Origin: Streptomyces iakyrus
GTDB lineage: Bacteria; Actinomycetota; Actinomycetes; Streptomycetales; Streptomycetaceae
Direction of reading: 5' to 3'
Length of the DNA stretch: 64,000 nt
Assembly: GCF_000717055.1 (NCBI RefSeq)
Contig: NZ_JNXI01000020.1
Coordinates: forward strand, 62,001-126,000
Below are positions 1 through 11,385 of this stretch, piece by piece. The number at the start of each line of letters is the position of its first letter. Within the stretch, counting starts at the first letter, position 1. The notes beneath the pieces are model-generated. The model worked only from the letters and a program-made list of their open reading frames with translations. It was not told the DNA's origin and did not search any database. The position numbers were made by a program, and so were the translations under genes.

Positions 1-96
1 GTCACGCACGACCAGAACGTGGCACTCGGCGCCGAGCGCGTCGCACGGATCACGGACGGGCGGATCAGCATGGGGGCTCCGACGTGGGGCGGATGA
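1..96 (+). CDS. ABC transporter ATP-binding protein, C-terminal end only
   Basis: The window opens inside this gene; only the last 31 codons are visible. They begin VTHDQNVALGAERVARI and end in TGA. The H-loop histidine in the T-H-D context and the following R-I-x-D-G-R-I pattern are typical of the end of LolD/MacB-type ABC ATPases. The stop overlaps the next start (ATGA at 93-96), so it is translationally coupled to the FtsX-like permease and the two should form one transporter. The Walker A, signature and Walker B motifs lie outside the window, so substrate cannot be inferred. Confidence 0.8.
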   Translation, partial: VTHDQNVALGAERVARITDGRISMGAPTWGG

Positions 97-2285
97 ACGG
101 GCGAGGCCTCACACGGCAGCTGATGGCCATGGGGCTACGAGCCTCCAAGGGCGGTCCGGGGCACCGGCTGCGTAGTCTCGCGCTGGCCCTGGCCACCGCG
201 TTCCTGTGCTGCACCGCCGGCACGACCGTCATCACCATGGCGGCGGACAGCGCGGAGCAGAGCCACGCCCAGGCGAGAGCACCCCGGTTCACCGGCAAGT
301 TCCCGGGAGAGCGTGCTGTCGCCCACTGGCGGGAGAGCGGTGACACGGTCGGCGGCCTTCAGCACAGTGTCATCTTCGTCGAACCGCTGACCCCCGGTGC
401 CCCGCCGCCCCCCGGCCTGTCCGCCTGGCCGCGGCCGGGGGAGGCCGTGCTCTCCCCGGCGCTCGCGGCGGCAGGGCAGCGGGAGGGGATCTCCGACCGT
501 TACGGACGGGACGCCGGGAGGATCTCCGCCGAAGGTCTCACCTCTCCCTCGGAGCGCCTGGTCTACGTCAGACCGACGGCCGCCAAATCCCCTGAGTGGG
601 ACGAGACGATGGAGATCTCCGGCTTCGGCGACCCCGATCCCACACCGTTCGGGGACTCGATCGGCGTGGTCGACGCCGATGCGTTCATGGCGGCCGTCCT
701 CGGCTTCCTGGGCCTTCCGGCCGCCGTCCTGACCGTGGTGGCCCTGCGCTCCGGTTCCGCCGCACGCGACCGTCGTACGGCTTTGCTCGACGCGCTCGGC
801 GGCACGTGGCGGCACCGGGCCCTGGTGTGCGCGGGCGAAGCCCTGTGGCCGGTGGGGGCAGGTGCCCTGATCGGGACGGTGCCGCTCCTGGCGGCGGCGT
901 ACACCGATGTCGCCGTTCCGCTCACCGGCTACACGCTCTCGGCGGCGGCCGTTCGCGCCTGGCTGCCGGCCGTCCTCCTCGGCGCGGCCGGCGCGGCGGC
1001 CGGAGTGCTGGTTGCCTCGGTGCTGCTGCACCGGAAAAAGGGGGACGGCCGCTCCCCCCGGACGCTGACCGAGGGCCGGGTGAAGCGGCGTTACGCGGTG
1101 CTGTGCGCGCTCGGCCTCGTGCTGGCGATGCCGGTCGATCTCGGGCCGCTGGCTCCGGACTACCGCGTCAGCATCGTGCAGTACGCGATCGGCATCGTCC
1201 TGACGCTCGCGACCCTGCCCTCGCTGATCGCCTGGGCGATGACGGCCCTCGGGCGCCGGCTGGCCGGCCGGTCCATCGCGAAGCAGTATCCGGGTGGGCT
1301 CATCGCCGGCCGCTGGCTGCACGCGTACCCGGGAGTCATCGCGCGCCTGGTCGTCGCCGTCGTGGTGGGCCTGGGGCTGGTCAGCCAGGTGCAGCTGTGG
1401 GTGAGCCGGACCACGGTGGCGGCCACCGAGGCCAGGCAGACTTTCGACGCCCTGGGGGACAGCGTCCTGATCGTCAGAAGCCGTATCCAGCCGGCCTCGC
1501 ACATCAAGGCGTTCCAAGCGGACCTGGGAGAGGGCCGCGCTGTGTTCGCGCTGCTCCCGGACCGCCGGGAGCCGGCCGTGCTCACCGGTCCCTGTGCGAG
1601 CTGGAAGGCCGTTCAGCTCCCCTGCCCGTCCTCCCGGTCCACCGTCCTGCGCGACGGTGACCGGCGGCTGAGCGAGCTGGGCCGCTGGGAGACCGGGACG
1701 CCGGACCTGCGCGTCGCCACCGGCGACATCCCCACGACGGGTGGACGCGGCGGCATCGCCGAGGTCAAACTCGTGGTGATCTCCCGCCCGGGTGACGCGT
1801 CGGCCGCCGGCACGGTCCGGGAAGCGGCCTACCGCCATCTGGGCACGGCGCCCCTGGTCAACGTCCTCGCGGGCGCGCAGCTGGGTGGCGCGCTGCTGGA
1901 CGAGACCATCGCGAACTGGGTGACTCTGCTCGGCCTGGCGGGCATGCTCATGGCCGCACTCGCCGCCGCCTTCAGCGCCTTGGCGGAGTTCCAGGCCTTC
2001 GGCAGCCGGCTCGCTCCCGTCGGCGTCCTGGCGGGAGACCCACGCGTGTTCCGGTCCACCGCACTGTGGTACTTGTCCGTGCCGATCGGCGTGGCCGGTT
2101 GCGCCGGTGCCGTCGTGTCCGCCGTCCTCGGATATCCGATGGTCACCACGGGCGGGGCGCGCTGGGCTCCGGAGCTCACCGCGGTGACGGTGGCGGGGAG
2201 CACGCTGCTTGCGGTCTGCGTCGGCCTCGCGGGAGGCCAGGGAGTGGTCGCCCGGGCCAGGAGCTGGAGACCGGGCGCCGACTGA
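93..2285 (+). CDS. FtsX-like ABC transporter permease (MacB family)
   Basis: An integral membrane protein of 730 residues with about ten hydrophobic segments: one near the N terminus, followed by a large extracytoplasmic region to about residue 190, a cluster in the middle (about 195-450), and three more in the last 120 residues after a second soluble domain. This is the two-FtsX-domain layout of actinobacterial permeases that work with a LolD/MacB-type ATPase, typically for lipids, peptides or drugs. I chose the ATG at 93 because it overlaps the TGA of the ATPase gene in an ATGA junction; a GTG at 84 is an in-frame alternative. Substrate unknown. Transcription ends at a strong hairpin just downstream. 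Confidence 0.85.
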   Translation: MNGRGLTRQLMAMGLRASKGGPGHRLRSLALALATAFLCCTAGTTVITMAADSAEQSHAQARAPRFTGKFPGERAVAHWRESGDTVGGLQHSVIFVEPLTPGAPPPPGLSAWPRPGEAVLSPALAAAGQREGISDRYGRDAGRISAEGLTSPSERLVYVRPTAAKSPEWDETMEISGFGDPDPTPFGDSIGVVDADAFMAAVLGFLGLPAAVLTVVALRSGSAARDRRTALLDALGGTWRHRALVCAGEALWPVGAGALIGTVPLLAAAYTDVAVPLTGYTLSAAAVRAWLPAVLLGAAGAAAGVLVASVLLHRKKGDGRSPRTLTEGRVKRRYAVLCALGLVLAMPVDLGPLAPDYRVSIVQYAIGIVLTLATLPSLIAWAMTALGRRLAGRSIAKQYPGGLIAGRWLHAYPGVIARLVVAVVVGLGLVSQVQLWVSRTTVAATEARQTFDALGDSVLIVRSRIQPASHIKAFQADLGEGRAVFALLPDRREPAVLTGPCASWKAVQLPCPSSRSTVLRDGDRRLSELGRWETGTPDLRVATGDIPTTGGRGGIAEVKLVVISRPGDASAAGTVREAAYRHLGTAPLVNVLAGAQLGGALLDETIANWVTLLGLAGMLMAALAAAFSALAEFQAFGSRLAPVGVLAGDPRVFRSTALWYLSVPIGVAGCAGAVVSAVLGYPMVTTGGARWAPELTAVTVAGSTLLAVCVGLAGGQGVVARARSWRPGAD

Positions 2286-2307
2286 CCGGCCCGGGCCCTC
2301 GCGCGCG

Positions 2308-2337
2308 AGAGGCGCCCGGGAAACCCCGGGCGCCTCT
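2308..2337. terminator. Strong bidirectional hairpin terminator
   Basis: A perfect 13-bp stem (AGAGGCGCCCGGG at 2308-2320 against 2325-2337) with a four-base loop lies between the convergent permease and peptidase genes. It can serve transcripts from both sides. There is no U-tract, as is usual in Streptomyces. Confidence 0.75.
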
Positions 2338-2371
2338 CCTGTCACATCGGTCGATGCTCAGCCGGCAGAAC

Positions 2372-3979
2372 TCACCGGTTGAACCCCAGGATCCCCCGCA
2401 GGCCCTCACCCACCGCCGCGACGGCGGGCTGCGGCGTGCTCGGCGCCTGCGCCGCCGGCTGCGGCTTCGGGTCGGGGTTCTTCTTGCAGACGGCATCGGC
2501 CACGCCGCTGCCGTGCGGAACCTTGCCGTTGGTCAGGTACGTGGCGAGGTGCTTGTCGAGGCAGGCGTTGCCGCTCAGCGTGATGCCGTGGTTGCCGCCG
2601 CCCTGCTCCACCACCAGGCTGGAGCCCTTCAGCAGCCGGTGCATGGTGACACCGCCCTGGTAGGGCGTGGCCGCGTCGTCCGTCGCCTGGAACAGCAGCA
2701 CCGGCGGGAGCTTGCTGTTGGAGACGTTCACCGGCTTCAGCGTCTTCGTCGGCCAGAACGCGCACGGTGCGTTGTACCAGGCGTTGTTCCAGGCCATGAA
2801 CGGGGCCTTCTCGTACACCGCCCAGTTGTCCTTGCGCCACTGCTTCCAGTCGCGCGGCCAGGACGCGTCACGGCACTGCACGGAGGTGTAGACGCTGTAG
2901 CCGTTGTCGCCGGAGGCGTCGATCGCCGCGATGTTGTCGTAGGCCTCGACCAGCGCGGCGGTGTCGTGGTCGTTGACGTAGGCCGCGAACGTCTGGGCGA
3001 GCGTGGGCCAGTAGCCGTTGTTGTAGCCGCCGGGCAGGAAGATGTCCTCCAGCTCGGAGGCGCCCACCTTGCCGCCCGCGGGCTTCTTGGCCAGGGCCGC
3101 CCGCATGGCGTACCACTTGGCCTCGATCTTCTTCGGGTCGGTGCCGAGCTTGTAGGTGCCGTTGTACTTGGCTATCCACGCCATGAGCGCCTTGTGGCGC
3201 TTGTCGAAGGCGTAGTCCTGCTGGATGTTGTCGTCGTACCAGACGCCGGTCGGGTCGACGATCGAGTCCAGCACCAGGCGCCGCACCCGCTCGGGGAACA
3301 GCTTGGCGTAGACCGCGCCCAGGTAGGTGCCGTACGAGTAGCCGAAGTAGTTGATCTTCGGTGCGCCGAGGGCCTTGCGGATGGAGTCCATGTCCTTCAC
3401 GGCGCTGACCGTGTCGATGTACGGCAGGACGTCCTTGTACTTCGTGCCGCAGGCCTGGGCGAAGGACTTGGCGCGCGCGAGATTGGCCTTCTCGAGCGCC
3501 GGGGTGCTGGGTACGGAGTCGGGGCGGACCGGGTCGAAGTGGCCCGGCTTGCAGTCCAGGGCGGGCTGGCTCTCGCCCACTCCGCGCGGGTCGAAGCCGA
3601 TGACGTCGTACTGGGCCGCGACCTCCTTGGGCAGGGACGACGCGACGAACGGGGCCAGCGACAGACCGCTGCCACCGGGGCCGCCGGGGTTGACGAGCAG
3701 CGGGCCCTGGGACTTCGGGGCGGTGTGCGGCACACGGGACAGCGCCAGTGTGATCTGCTTCCCCCGCGGCTTCGCGTAGTCGAGCGGCACCTTCAACGAC
3801 GCGCACTGGAGCGTCGGGGCGTCGTCCGTACCGCACTTCTTCCATGTGATCTTCGCCGCGGCGGTCGTCAGGGCGGCGGTGTTCGCGGAGTGGGCCGCCC
3901 CGGCGTTGGCGGGGGCGGCGGCGAGCGTCCCGGCCAGGACGACCGTGACGCCGCACAGTACGGCTGCGCTTCTTCTCAT
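2372..3979 (-). CDS. Secreted tripeptidyl aminopeptidase-like alpha/beta hydrolase
   Basis: A 535-residue exported serine hydrolase of the Tap/SlpD/SlpE family, which removes N-terminal tripeptides from extracellular substrates. A signal peptide spans about residues 1-26 (MRRS start, hydrophobic core, AxA site before GAAH). The oxyanion region NPGGPGGSG is near residues 97-105, the nucleophile elbow GYSYG puts the serine at 215, and the C-terminal TAP-like domain carries ATDDAATP (acid) and GGGNHG (histidine). There is no lipobox, unlike SlpD/SlpE. The ATG at 3979 follows a GAGAG ribosome site and gives a clean signal peptide; a frame extension to 4039 would put charged residues ahead of it. 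A proline-rich tail precedes the C terminus. Monocistronic. Confidence 0.9.
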   Translation of the reverse strand: MRRSAAVLCGVTVVLAGTLAAAPANAGAAHSANTAALTTAAAKITWKKCGTDDAPTLQCASLKVPLDYAKPRGKQITLALSRVPHTAPKSQGPLLVNPGGPGGSGLSLAPFVASSLPKEVAAQYDVIGFDPRGVGESQPALDCKPGHFDPVRPDSVPSTPALEKANLARAKSFAQACGTKYKDVLPYIDTVSAVKDMDSIRKALGAPKINYFGYSYGTYLGAVYAKLFPERVRRLVLDSIVDPTGVWYDDNIQQDYAFDKRHKALMAWIAKYNGTYKLGTDPKKIEAKWYAMRAALAKKPAGGKVGASELEDIFLPGGYNNGYWPTLAQTFAAYVNDHDTAALVEAYDNIAAIDASGDNGYSVYTSVQCRDASWPRDWKQWRKDNWAVYEKAPFMAWNNAWYNAPCAFWPTKTLKPVNVSNSKLPPVLLFQATDDAATPYQGGVTMHRLLKGSSLVVEQGGGNHGITLSGNACLDKHLATYLTNGKVPHGSGVADAVCKKNPDPKPQPAAQAPSTPQPAVAAVGEGLRGILGFNR

Positions 3980-4169
3980 GGAGTTCTCTCGCAACGGTGA
4001 GGGGGGTCGGGCCCGTGAGTGACACGGGCCGTGCCGCATCGTTTCGGAAGAGCGCGCCGCACACGTACGGATTCGACCAAGACTTGACCGAATCGAGTCA
4101 TAGCCTGCTCACAGGCACCCCTCAGATAGGGGGAGTTCCGGCAATCCGGACACACCCCCGGCATGGGTA
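3980..4169. other. Intergenic region upstream of the peptidase
   Basis: About 190 bases holding the promoter and leader of the minus-strand peptidase gene. No coding pattern or obvious operator is seen. Confidence 0.5.
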
Positions 4170-4189
4170 CGCCCGGCGGACACCGGGCG
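4170..4189 (-). terminator. Hairpin after cellulase gene
   Basis: A perfect 7-bp stem (CGCCCGG at 4170-4176, CCGGGCG at 4183-4189) with a six-base loop lies 17 bases past the end of the minus-strand cellulase gene. Candidate terminator, weaker than others in the window. Confidence 0.5.
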
Positions 4190-4206
4190 CCCCACTCACC
4201 GCGCGG

Positions 4207-6681
<2,475 letters not shown>

Positions 6682-6685
<4 letters not shown>

Positions 6686-7641
6686 GCCGCGGACTCCTTC
6701 TCGGTGCGGTGGCCGGTCAGGCGCAGGAACACGTCGTCGAGGCTCGGCCTGCGCAGCCCGATGTCCTCGACGCGGACCCCCTCGTCCTGGAGGGTCCGGG
6801 CGACCTCGGTGAGGGCGGTGACCCGGTCGGCGACCGGGGCGTGCACCCGCAACTCCGTCTCGTCGGCCTCGGGTTCGCCGTCCGTGACCCGGGCGACGAC
6901 CTTCACCACGCGCTGGATCTCGGACCGCTCGGCGACCACGACCTCGATGCGGTCGCCGCCGACCAGGTTCTTCAGCCCGTCCGGGGTGTCGTCGGCGATG
7001 GCCCGCCCCTGGTCGATGACGGTGATGTGCGAGGCGAGCTTGTCGGCCTCCTCCAGGTACTGCGTGGTCAGCAGCACGGTCGTGCCGCCGGCCACCAACG
7101 CCCGTACGGAGTCCCAGACTTCGCCCCGGCTGCGGGGGTCGAGACCGGTCGTCGGCTCGTCGAGGAAGAGGACGGCCGGGGCTAGGATCATGGACGCCGC
7201 GAGGTCGAGGCGGCGCCGCATGCCGCCGCTGTACTTGGCGACGCCCCGGTCGCCGGCGTCGGTCAGGTCGAACTGCTCCAGCAGCTCGGTCGCCCGCAGC
7301 CGGGCCCGCTTCCCGCCCAGGTGGAACAGGCGGCCGAACATCTCCAGGTTCTGCCGGCCGGTGAGCACCTCGTCCACCGCCGCGTACTGGCCGGTGAGCC
7401 CGATCCGGGCCCGGACCTCGCGCGGCTGCCGGGCCACGTCGAGACCGGCGACCGTCGCCCTGCCCCCGTCCAGCCGGATCAGCGTGGACAGGATGCGGAC
7501 GGCAGTGGTCTTGCCCGCCCCGTTCGGCCCGAGCAGGCCGTGCACCGTCCCCTCGCGCACCGCCAGGTCGAAGCCGTCGAGCGCGCGCTTCTCGCCGTAC
7601 CGCTTCTCCAGCGCCTCGGCCCGCACCGCGTATCCGTCCAT
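6682..7641 (-). CDS. ABC transporter ATP-binding protein (DrrA-like)
   Basis: A 319-residue ATPase of the daunorubicin-resistance type. Walker A is GPNGAGKTT (about 38-46), signature [10 protein letters not shown], Walker [12 protein letters not shown], with the DrrA-type C-terminal extension (DDVFLRLTG). It powers export through the overlapping downstream permease. The ATG at 7641 follows a GGGAGGGGG ribosome site; in-frame codons further upstream cross the divergent promoter region and are not credible. Transcribed away from the TetR gene, with a shared inverted repeat between the two starts that is probably the TetR operator. Confidence 0.93.
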
Positions 7642-7684
7642 GCCGCCCCCTCCCGTGCGTCCGTGCCCCGCCGGCCCGAACTGA

Positions 7685-7716
7685 GTACAGCGTACCCGAT
7701 TACGCGTACGCCGTAC
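7685..7716. promoter_or_regulatory. Probable TetR operator between exporter and regulator
   Basis: Two 11-bp arms, GTACAGCGTAC (7685-7695) and GTACGCCGTAC (7706-7716), form an inverted repeat matching at 10 of 11 positions across a 10-bp spacer. It lies in the divergent gap of about 108 bp between the ATPase and TetR starts, the classic place for a local TetR operator. Confidence 0.7.
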
Positions 7717-7749
7717 CCAGTTTTTTCGCGGGGACCTAAGCTGGGCTCC

Positions 7750-8523
7750 ATGACGAGCGGCACGAGTGGCACGGGCGGTACGGAAACCAGCGGCAGCGGC
7801 GACATCACCCGCACCCTCGAACTGCTGTGGGACACCGGCCGCCGCCCCAGCCGCGGTCCGAAACCGGGTCTGACCCTGGACCGGATCGTGGAGGCGGCCG
7901 TCCAGATCGCAGACGCCGAGGGGCTTCAAGGGCTGTCCATGCGCCGTGTCGCCGCCGAACTCGGCACCGGCACCATGTCGCTGTACCGGTACGTGCCCGG
8001 CAAGAGCGAGCTGCTCGACCTCATGCTGGACCGGGTGCAGCGCCCCTCGGAGAACCCGGCCGACCCGGGCGACGGCGGCTGGCGCGCGGCCCTGGAGGCC
8101 CTGGCCCGCTCGACCCTGGCCCTCTACCGCCGCCACCCCTGGCTGCTCCAGGTCAACCAGTCCCGCCCGATCCTCGGCCCGAGCGCCCTCGACGGCATGG
8201 AGAAGGTGCTGTCCCTGATCCGCCCGATGGGGCTGAGCGACCCCGAACTGGTCTCGGCGATCATCATGATCGACGGGTACGTCGTGGGGGCCGCGCGTTC
8301 GCAGCTGTACGAGCAGGAGGCGGAGCGCCGGACGGGCCTGACGGACGCCGAGTTCTGGCAGGCGCAGGTGCCGATGCTGGAGAAGGCCATGGCGTCGGGC
8401 CGTTACCCGGTCATGGCATCACTCTCCGAGGACGCCTTCGGCACGGACTTCGACCACTTCGAGTTCGGGCTCCAGCGGATCCTGGACGGGCTGGAGGTCC
8501 TCGTCGCGGCGCGCAGGGCGTAG
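7750..8523 (+). CDS. TetR/AcrR-family transcriptional regulator
   Basis: A 257-residue regulator with a Ser/Gly/Thr-rich N terminus, a TetR helix-turn-helix at about 42-87 (LSMRRVAAELGTGTMSLYRY) and a TetR_C-type ligand domain. It is divergent from the DrrAB-like exporter and likely represses it until a drug or metabolite binds. The ATG at 7750 lies just past the exporter/regulator palindrome; its ribosome site is weak (GGGGA about 15 bases upstream), so the start could be a few codons off. The extended N-terminal arm before the HTH resembles TetR_C_1 members. Confidence 0.87.
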   Translation: MTSGTSGTGGTETSGSGDITRTLELLWDTGRRPSRGPKPGLTLDRIVEAAVQIADAEGLQGLSMRRVAAELGTGTMSLYRYVPGKSELLDLMLDRVQRPSENPADPGDGGWRAALEALARSTLALYRRHPWLLQVNQSRPILGPSALDGMEKVLSLIRPMGLSDPELVSAIIMIDGYVVGAARSQLYEQEAERRTGLTDAEFWQAQVPMLEKAMASGRYPVMASLSEDAFGTDFDHFEFGLQRILDGLEVLVAARRA

Positions 8524-8535
8524 GGGCCCGGGACG

Positions 8536-8997
8536 TCAGGACCGGGCCGGGCCGTTGGGGCCGGAGACGGCGCCGAGCTGCGCGAGGCCGGCCAGGACAT
8601 CGGTGCAGGTCCAGTACTCGACGAACCTGCCGCCGAAGACCCGCAGGATGTCATGGCCGCTAAAGGCGACAGGGGTTCCGACCGGGGCCGTGGCGTGGTC
8701 GAGGCCGCCCGCGTAGCGGGCGCGGAGCGTCCAGCGCGCCGCGATCAGGTCGCCCTGGACGATCGGCCCGAGGTCCACGGTGAGGACGATGTCCCCGAAC
8801 ACCGCCATGGTCTGCTCGATCTCGGGGAGCAGCCGGGCCGGACCCGTCACCGCTTCCGAGTCGCTGCCGTCGGGCCGCGCCTGGTGCACGACGAAGCCGG
8901 GATCGAGGATCTCGCCGGCCCGGGTGAAGTCACCACGCCATAACGCGGTCCAGTGACCGTACAGCTCGCTCATCCGCTCGCCGGACAGGGTGCTCAT
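8536..8997 (-). CDS. SnoaL-like (NTF2-fold) protein
   Basis: A 153-residue single-domain protein with the cone-shaped SnoaL/NTF2 pattern: an N-terminal helix, FVVHQ near residue 35, and late strands around SGHDILRVFGGRFVEYW. Related proteins are polyketide cyclases, ester/epoxide hydrolases or small-ligand binders; no neighbouring biosynthetic genes allow a choice. The ATG follows an AAGGAG ribosome site at good spacing. It is divergent from a MarR regulator, with repeats in the intervening 80 bp, so it is the likely target of that regulator. Confidence 0.8.
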   Translation of the reverse strand: MSTLSGERMSELYGHWTALWRGDFTRAGEILDPGFVVHQARPDGSDSEAVTGPARLLPEIEQTMAVFGDIVLTVDLGPIVQGDLIAARWTLRARYAGGLDHATAPVGTPVAFSGHDILRVFGGRFVEYWTCTDVLAGLAQLGAVSGPNGPARS

Positions 8998-9020
8998 GCT
9001 GCGCTCCTTCGGTGGAGTAT

Positions 9021-9052
9021 TATCTGCGTCACGAAGTATCTGCGTGATGCAG
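9021..9052. promoter_or_regulatory. Repeats in SnoaL/MarR divergent promoter
   Basis: TATCTGCGT occurs twice in direct orientation 16 bp apart (9021-9029 and 9037-9045), and CTGC-N5-GCAG (9040-9052) is a small palindrome overlapping the second copy. This is a candidate MarR operator controlling both divergent genes. Confidence 0.5.
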
Positions 9053-9078
9053 TGAATTGAAGGAGAGGGTGCCGAGCC

Positions 9079-9546
9079 GTGTCAATCGGGAATCGCGAGG
9101 GCCTGATCGCCGCCGTCGCCGTGGCCGCCCGGCGGCAGCACGCCGCGTACAGCCTCTTCAACCAGGCCATGGCGGACCGGCTGGGACTGCATCCGACGGA
9201 TCTGCAGTGCGTGAGCCTGCTCGGTCTCGAACCCGAGCCCCTCACCACGGGGCAGATCGCCGAACTGACCGGCCTCACCTCGGGTTCGGCCACGCGGCTC
9301 GTCGACCGGCTGGAACGGGCCGGGCTGGTGGAGCGGAGGCCCGACCCTCACGACCGCAGACGGACCCGTGTGTCGCTCACCGCCCGGCGCGCACCGGAGG
9401 CCGAAGCCGCGTGGGACGCCCCCGGCGACGCCTTCGCCGCACTCCTCGCCGAGTTCGGCGATGAGGAACTCCGGGTGATCGAGCGCTACCTGCGCCGCTC
9501 CACGGAGGTGGGATCCGCGCAGGCAGCACGGCTGCGGGGGCGGTAG
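9079..9546 (+). CDS. MarR-family transcriptional regulator
   Basis: A 155-residue winged-helix regulator. The DNA-binding part includes LTTGQIAELTGLTSGSATRL followed by the wing D-P-H-D-R-R-R-T-R, typical of MarR. It starts at GTG 9079 with GGAG upstream. It is transcribed away from the SnoaL-like gene and probably autoregulates through the repeats in the gap. No ligand can be deduced. Confidence 0.9.
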   Translation: MSIGNREGLIAAVAVAARRQHAAYSLFNQAMADRLGLHPTDLQCVSLLGLEPEPLTTGQIAELTGLTSGSATRLVDRLERAGLVERRPDPHDRRRTRVSLTARRAPEAEAAWDAPGDAFAALLAEFGDEELRVIERYLRRSTEVGSAQAARLRGR

Positions 9547-9604
9547 CCCGGGACGCGAGGGCCGTAGCCCCGGGACGCGGCGCCATGCCCGGGACGCGGG
9601 AGGG

Positions 9605-10579
9605 CTAGCCTCTGCGCATCAGCCGCCGCAGGCCGAACAGGGCGATCAGCACGGCACCCGCGGCGATCGCGCCGGTCTTGAGGTTGCCGCTCAACCCGTC
9701 TCCCCCGCCGTCGGACGTGGCCGAACTCCCGCTCCCCGAAGCCGAGTCGGACCCGCCACCGCCCGGGGCGTCCTGCGGCTCCACCGGGCTCTCCGCCCCT
9801 TCGGCGCCGTACATCAGCTTCTTGCCGTCCGCCGTGTAGGTGACGGACTCCCCCTGCCCCAGGAACGGCACGCCGAGCCGTTCCTTCTTCTTGATCTTCC
9901 CGCCGTTCCAGTCGTACGCGATCGCGCCGAAGTAGCTGCGTACGACGAGGTGTTCGCCGTCCGGGGAGAGCGTGGCGTCGGTGGCCTCCAGGTCGGGGAC
10001 GGCCGCGACGGGCTTGAACGTGTTCGACCCGGACGGGGAGAGCCGGGCCGGGCCTTCGTACAGGTGCCCGCCCTTCTCGTTCTTGTCGACGATGTAGACG
10101 CGGCCGGTCTTCGGGTGCACGACGAGCGACTCGGCGTCCCGCGCGCCGTCGGAGTACTTCACGACGTACTGCGTGGCCTTGATCGTCTGGTCGCGCAGGT
10201 TCTTCGGCTCGGGCAGCCGGTAGATCCACACGTACGGCCAGGTGCCACCGAGGTTGTCGCCGATGTCGCCGACGTAGATCTGGCCGTCCGGTCCGATGGA
10301 GACGGCCTCGACGTCGCGCGGGCTGCCCACGCCGGACATGGTGATCGTGGCGACCGTCTCGCCCGTCGCGCCGTCGACGGCGTAGAGGTACGCCCCGTCG
10401 TCGCTGTCGTTGTGCGTCCAGTAGACGCCGGGGTGCTGCCGCGAGGCGGCCAGCCCGCTGGACTCGGTGATGCGCGGGTCCTTGATCGTGAACTTCTCGT
10501 CGCCGTCGGCGGCGGAGGCGGGCACGGCGAAGGCGCCCGTGAGGAGGGCCGCGGCGAGAAGGGCGAACGGTCTGCGCAT
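9605..10579 (-). CDS. Secreted, membrane-anchored beta-propeller-like protein
   Basis: A 324-residue exported protein: signal peptide to about residue 23 (ASAADG), then repeating strands with motifs such as YWTHNDSDDGAYLYAVD, IYVGDIGDN and VYIVDKNEKGG, consistent with a WD40/SMP-30-like propeller, then a Gly/Ser-rich linker and a C-terminal hydrophobic helix ending RRLMRRG. The tail would hold it in the membrane; there is no LPxTG sortase signal. No function is known to me. The ATG at 10579 gives a proper signal peptide, though its ribosome site is weak. Confidence 0.75.
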   Translation of the reverse strand: MRRPFALLAAALLTGAFAVPASAADGDEKFTIKDPRITESSGLAASRQHPGVYWTHNDSDDGAYLYAVDGATGETVATITMSGVGSPRDVEAVSIGPDGQIYVGDIGDNLGGTWPYVWIYRLPEPKNLRDQTIKATQYVVKYSDGARDAESLVVHPKTGRVYIVDKNEKGGHLYEGPARLSPSGSNTFKPVAAVPDLEATDATLSPDGEHLVVRSYFGAIAYDWNGGKIKKKERLGVPFLGQGESVTYTADGKKLMYGAEGAESPVEPQDAPGGGGSDSASGSGSSATSDGGGDGLSGNLKTGAIAAGAVLIALFGLRRLMRRG

Positions 10580-10710
10580 GCCCCAAGCCTGCCATCCCGC
10601 CCGGCGCTTCAGCGGCGGTTCACCGGGGCGGGGGATCAAGGAGCGGGCCGGACACCGGGCGTGGCCCGACTCACACCCCGCCGGGCGACCTGATCGTTCA
10701 TGATGAGCGG

Positions 10711-11385
10711 ATGCTCAGGTTGATGCCCGTCGGTGACTCCATGACGATCGGGAGCACGGGCGAACACACGTGGCGCTACCGGCTGTGGCAGCACCTGTGC
10801 CGTTCCTACGGCGGCCCCTTCACCCTCGTCGGGCCGCGCGAGACGCTCTACGACAAGCTCGCCGAGGCCCCGGTGTCGTACGCCTACGCCGAACCGGACT
10901 TCCCGCGCGCGCACCTGGCCGGCTGGGGCGAGGGCTGGCAGCACATGGCGCCGCTGATCGGTGACGCGGTGCGGTCGTACCGCGCGGACATCCTCCTGGT
11001 CTCCCTGGGCCTGATCGACCTCGGCTTCTACACGAACGCCGAGCAGACCGCGGAGAACGTCCGGGCCTTCGCGGCCGAGGCACGGGCGGCGAACCGCCGG
11101 GTGCGGATGGTGTGGCTGCCGGTGACCCCGAACGTGCGCGCCCGGACGGACGCGGCTTTCGCCGTCGAGGTCGCCCGCTTCAACGAACTCCTCGCCAAGA
11201 CGGCAGCCGACCTCGACGAGCCCGGCTCCCCCGTCCTCCTGGCCTCGCCCCCGACGTCGTACGACGTCACCACCGACACCTACGACGGCACCCACCCCAA
11301 CGCGAGTGGCGAGCACAAGATCGCGGCGGCCTTCGCGGAGGCGATGCACCAGGGCTGGGACCTGGCCGGTCCTTACGAGGAGTAG
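10711..11385 (+). CDS. SGNH/GDSL-family hydrolase
   Basis: A 224-residue hydrolase lacking a signal peptide, so probably cytoplasmic. Block I reads MPVGDSMTIG with the catalytic serine, block III-like SLGLIDLGF, and block V DGTHPNASGEHK supplies the Asp and His of the triad. The family covers esterases, lipases and deacetylases; substrate unknown. The 3' end overlaps the convergent AadA-like gene by 13 bp. Confidence 0.88.
   Translation: MLRLMPVGDSMTIGSTGEHTWRYRLWQHLCRSYGGPFTLVGPRETLYDKLAEAPVSYAYAEPDFPRAHLAGWGEGWQHMAPLIGDAVRSYRADILLVSLGLIDLGFYTNAEQTAENVRAFAAEARAANRRVRMVWLPVTPNVRARTDAAFAVEVARFNELLAKTAADLDEPGSPVLLASPPTSYDVTTDTYDGTHPNASGEHKIAAAFAEAMHQGWDLAGPYEE

Noticed and set aside
135..2345. 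Long antisense frames over the permease and many other genes
   Set aside because: They arise from strong G/C bias at third positions; their translations are Arg/Gly/Pro/His-rich, lack family resemblance and lie opposite well-supported genes.
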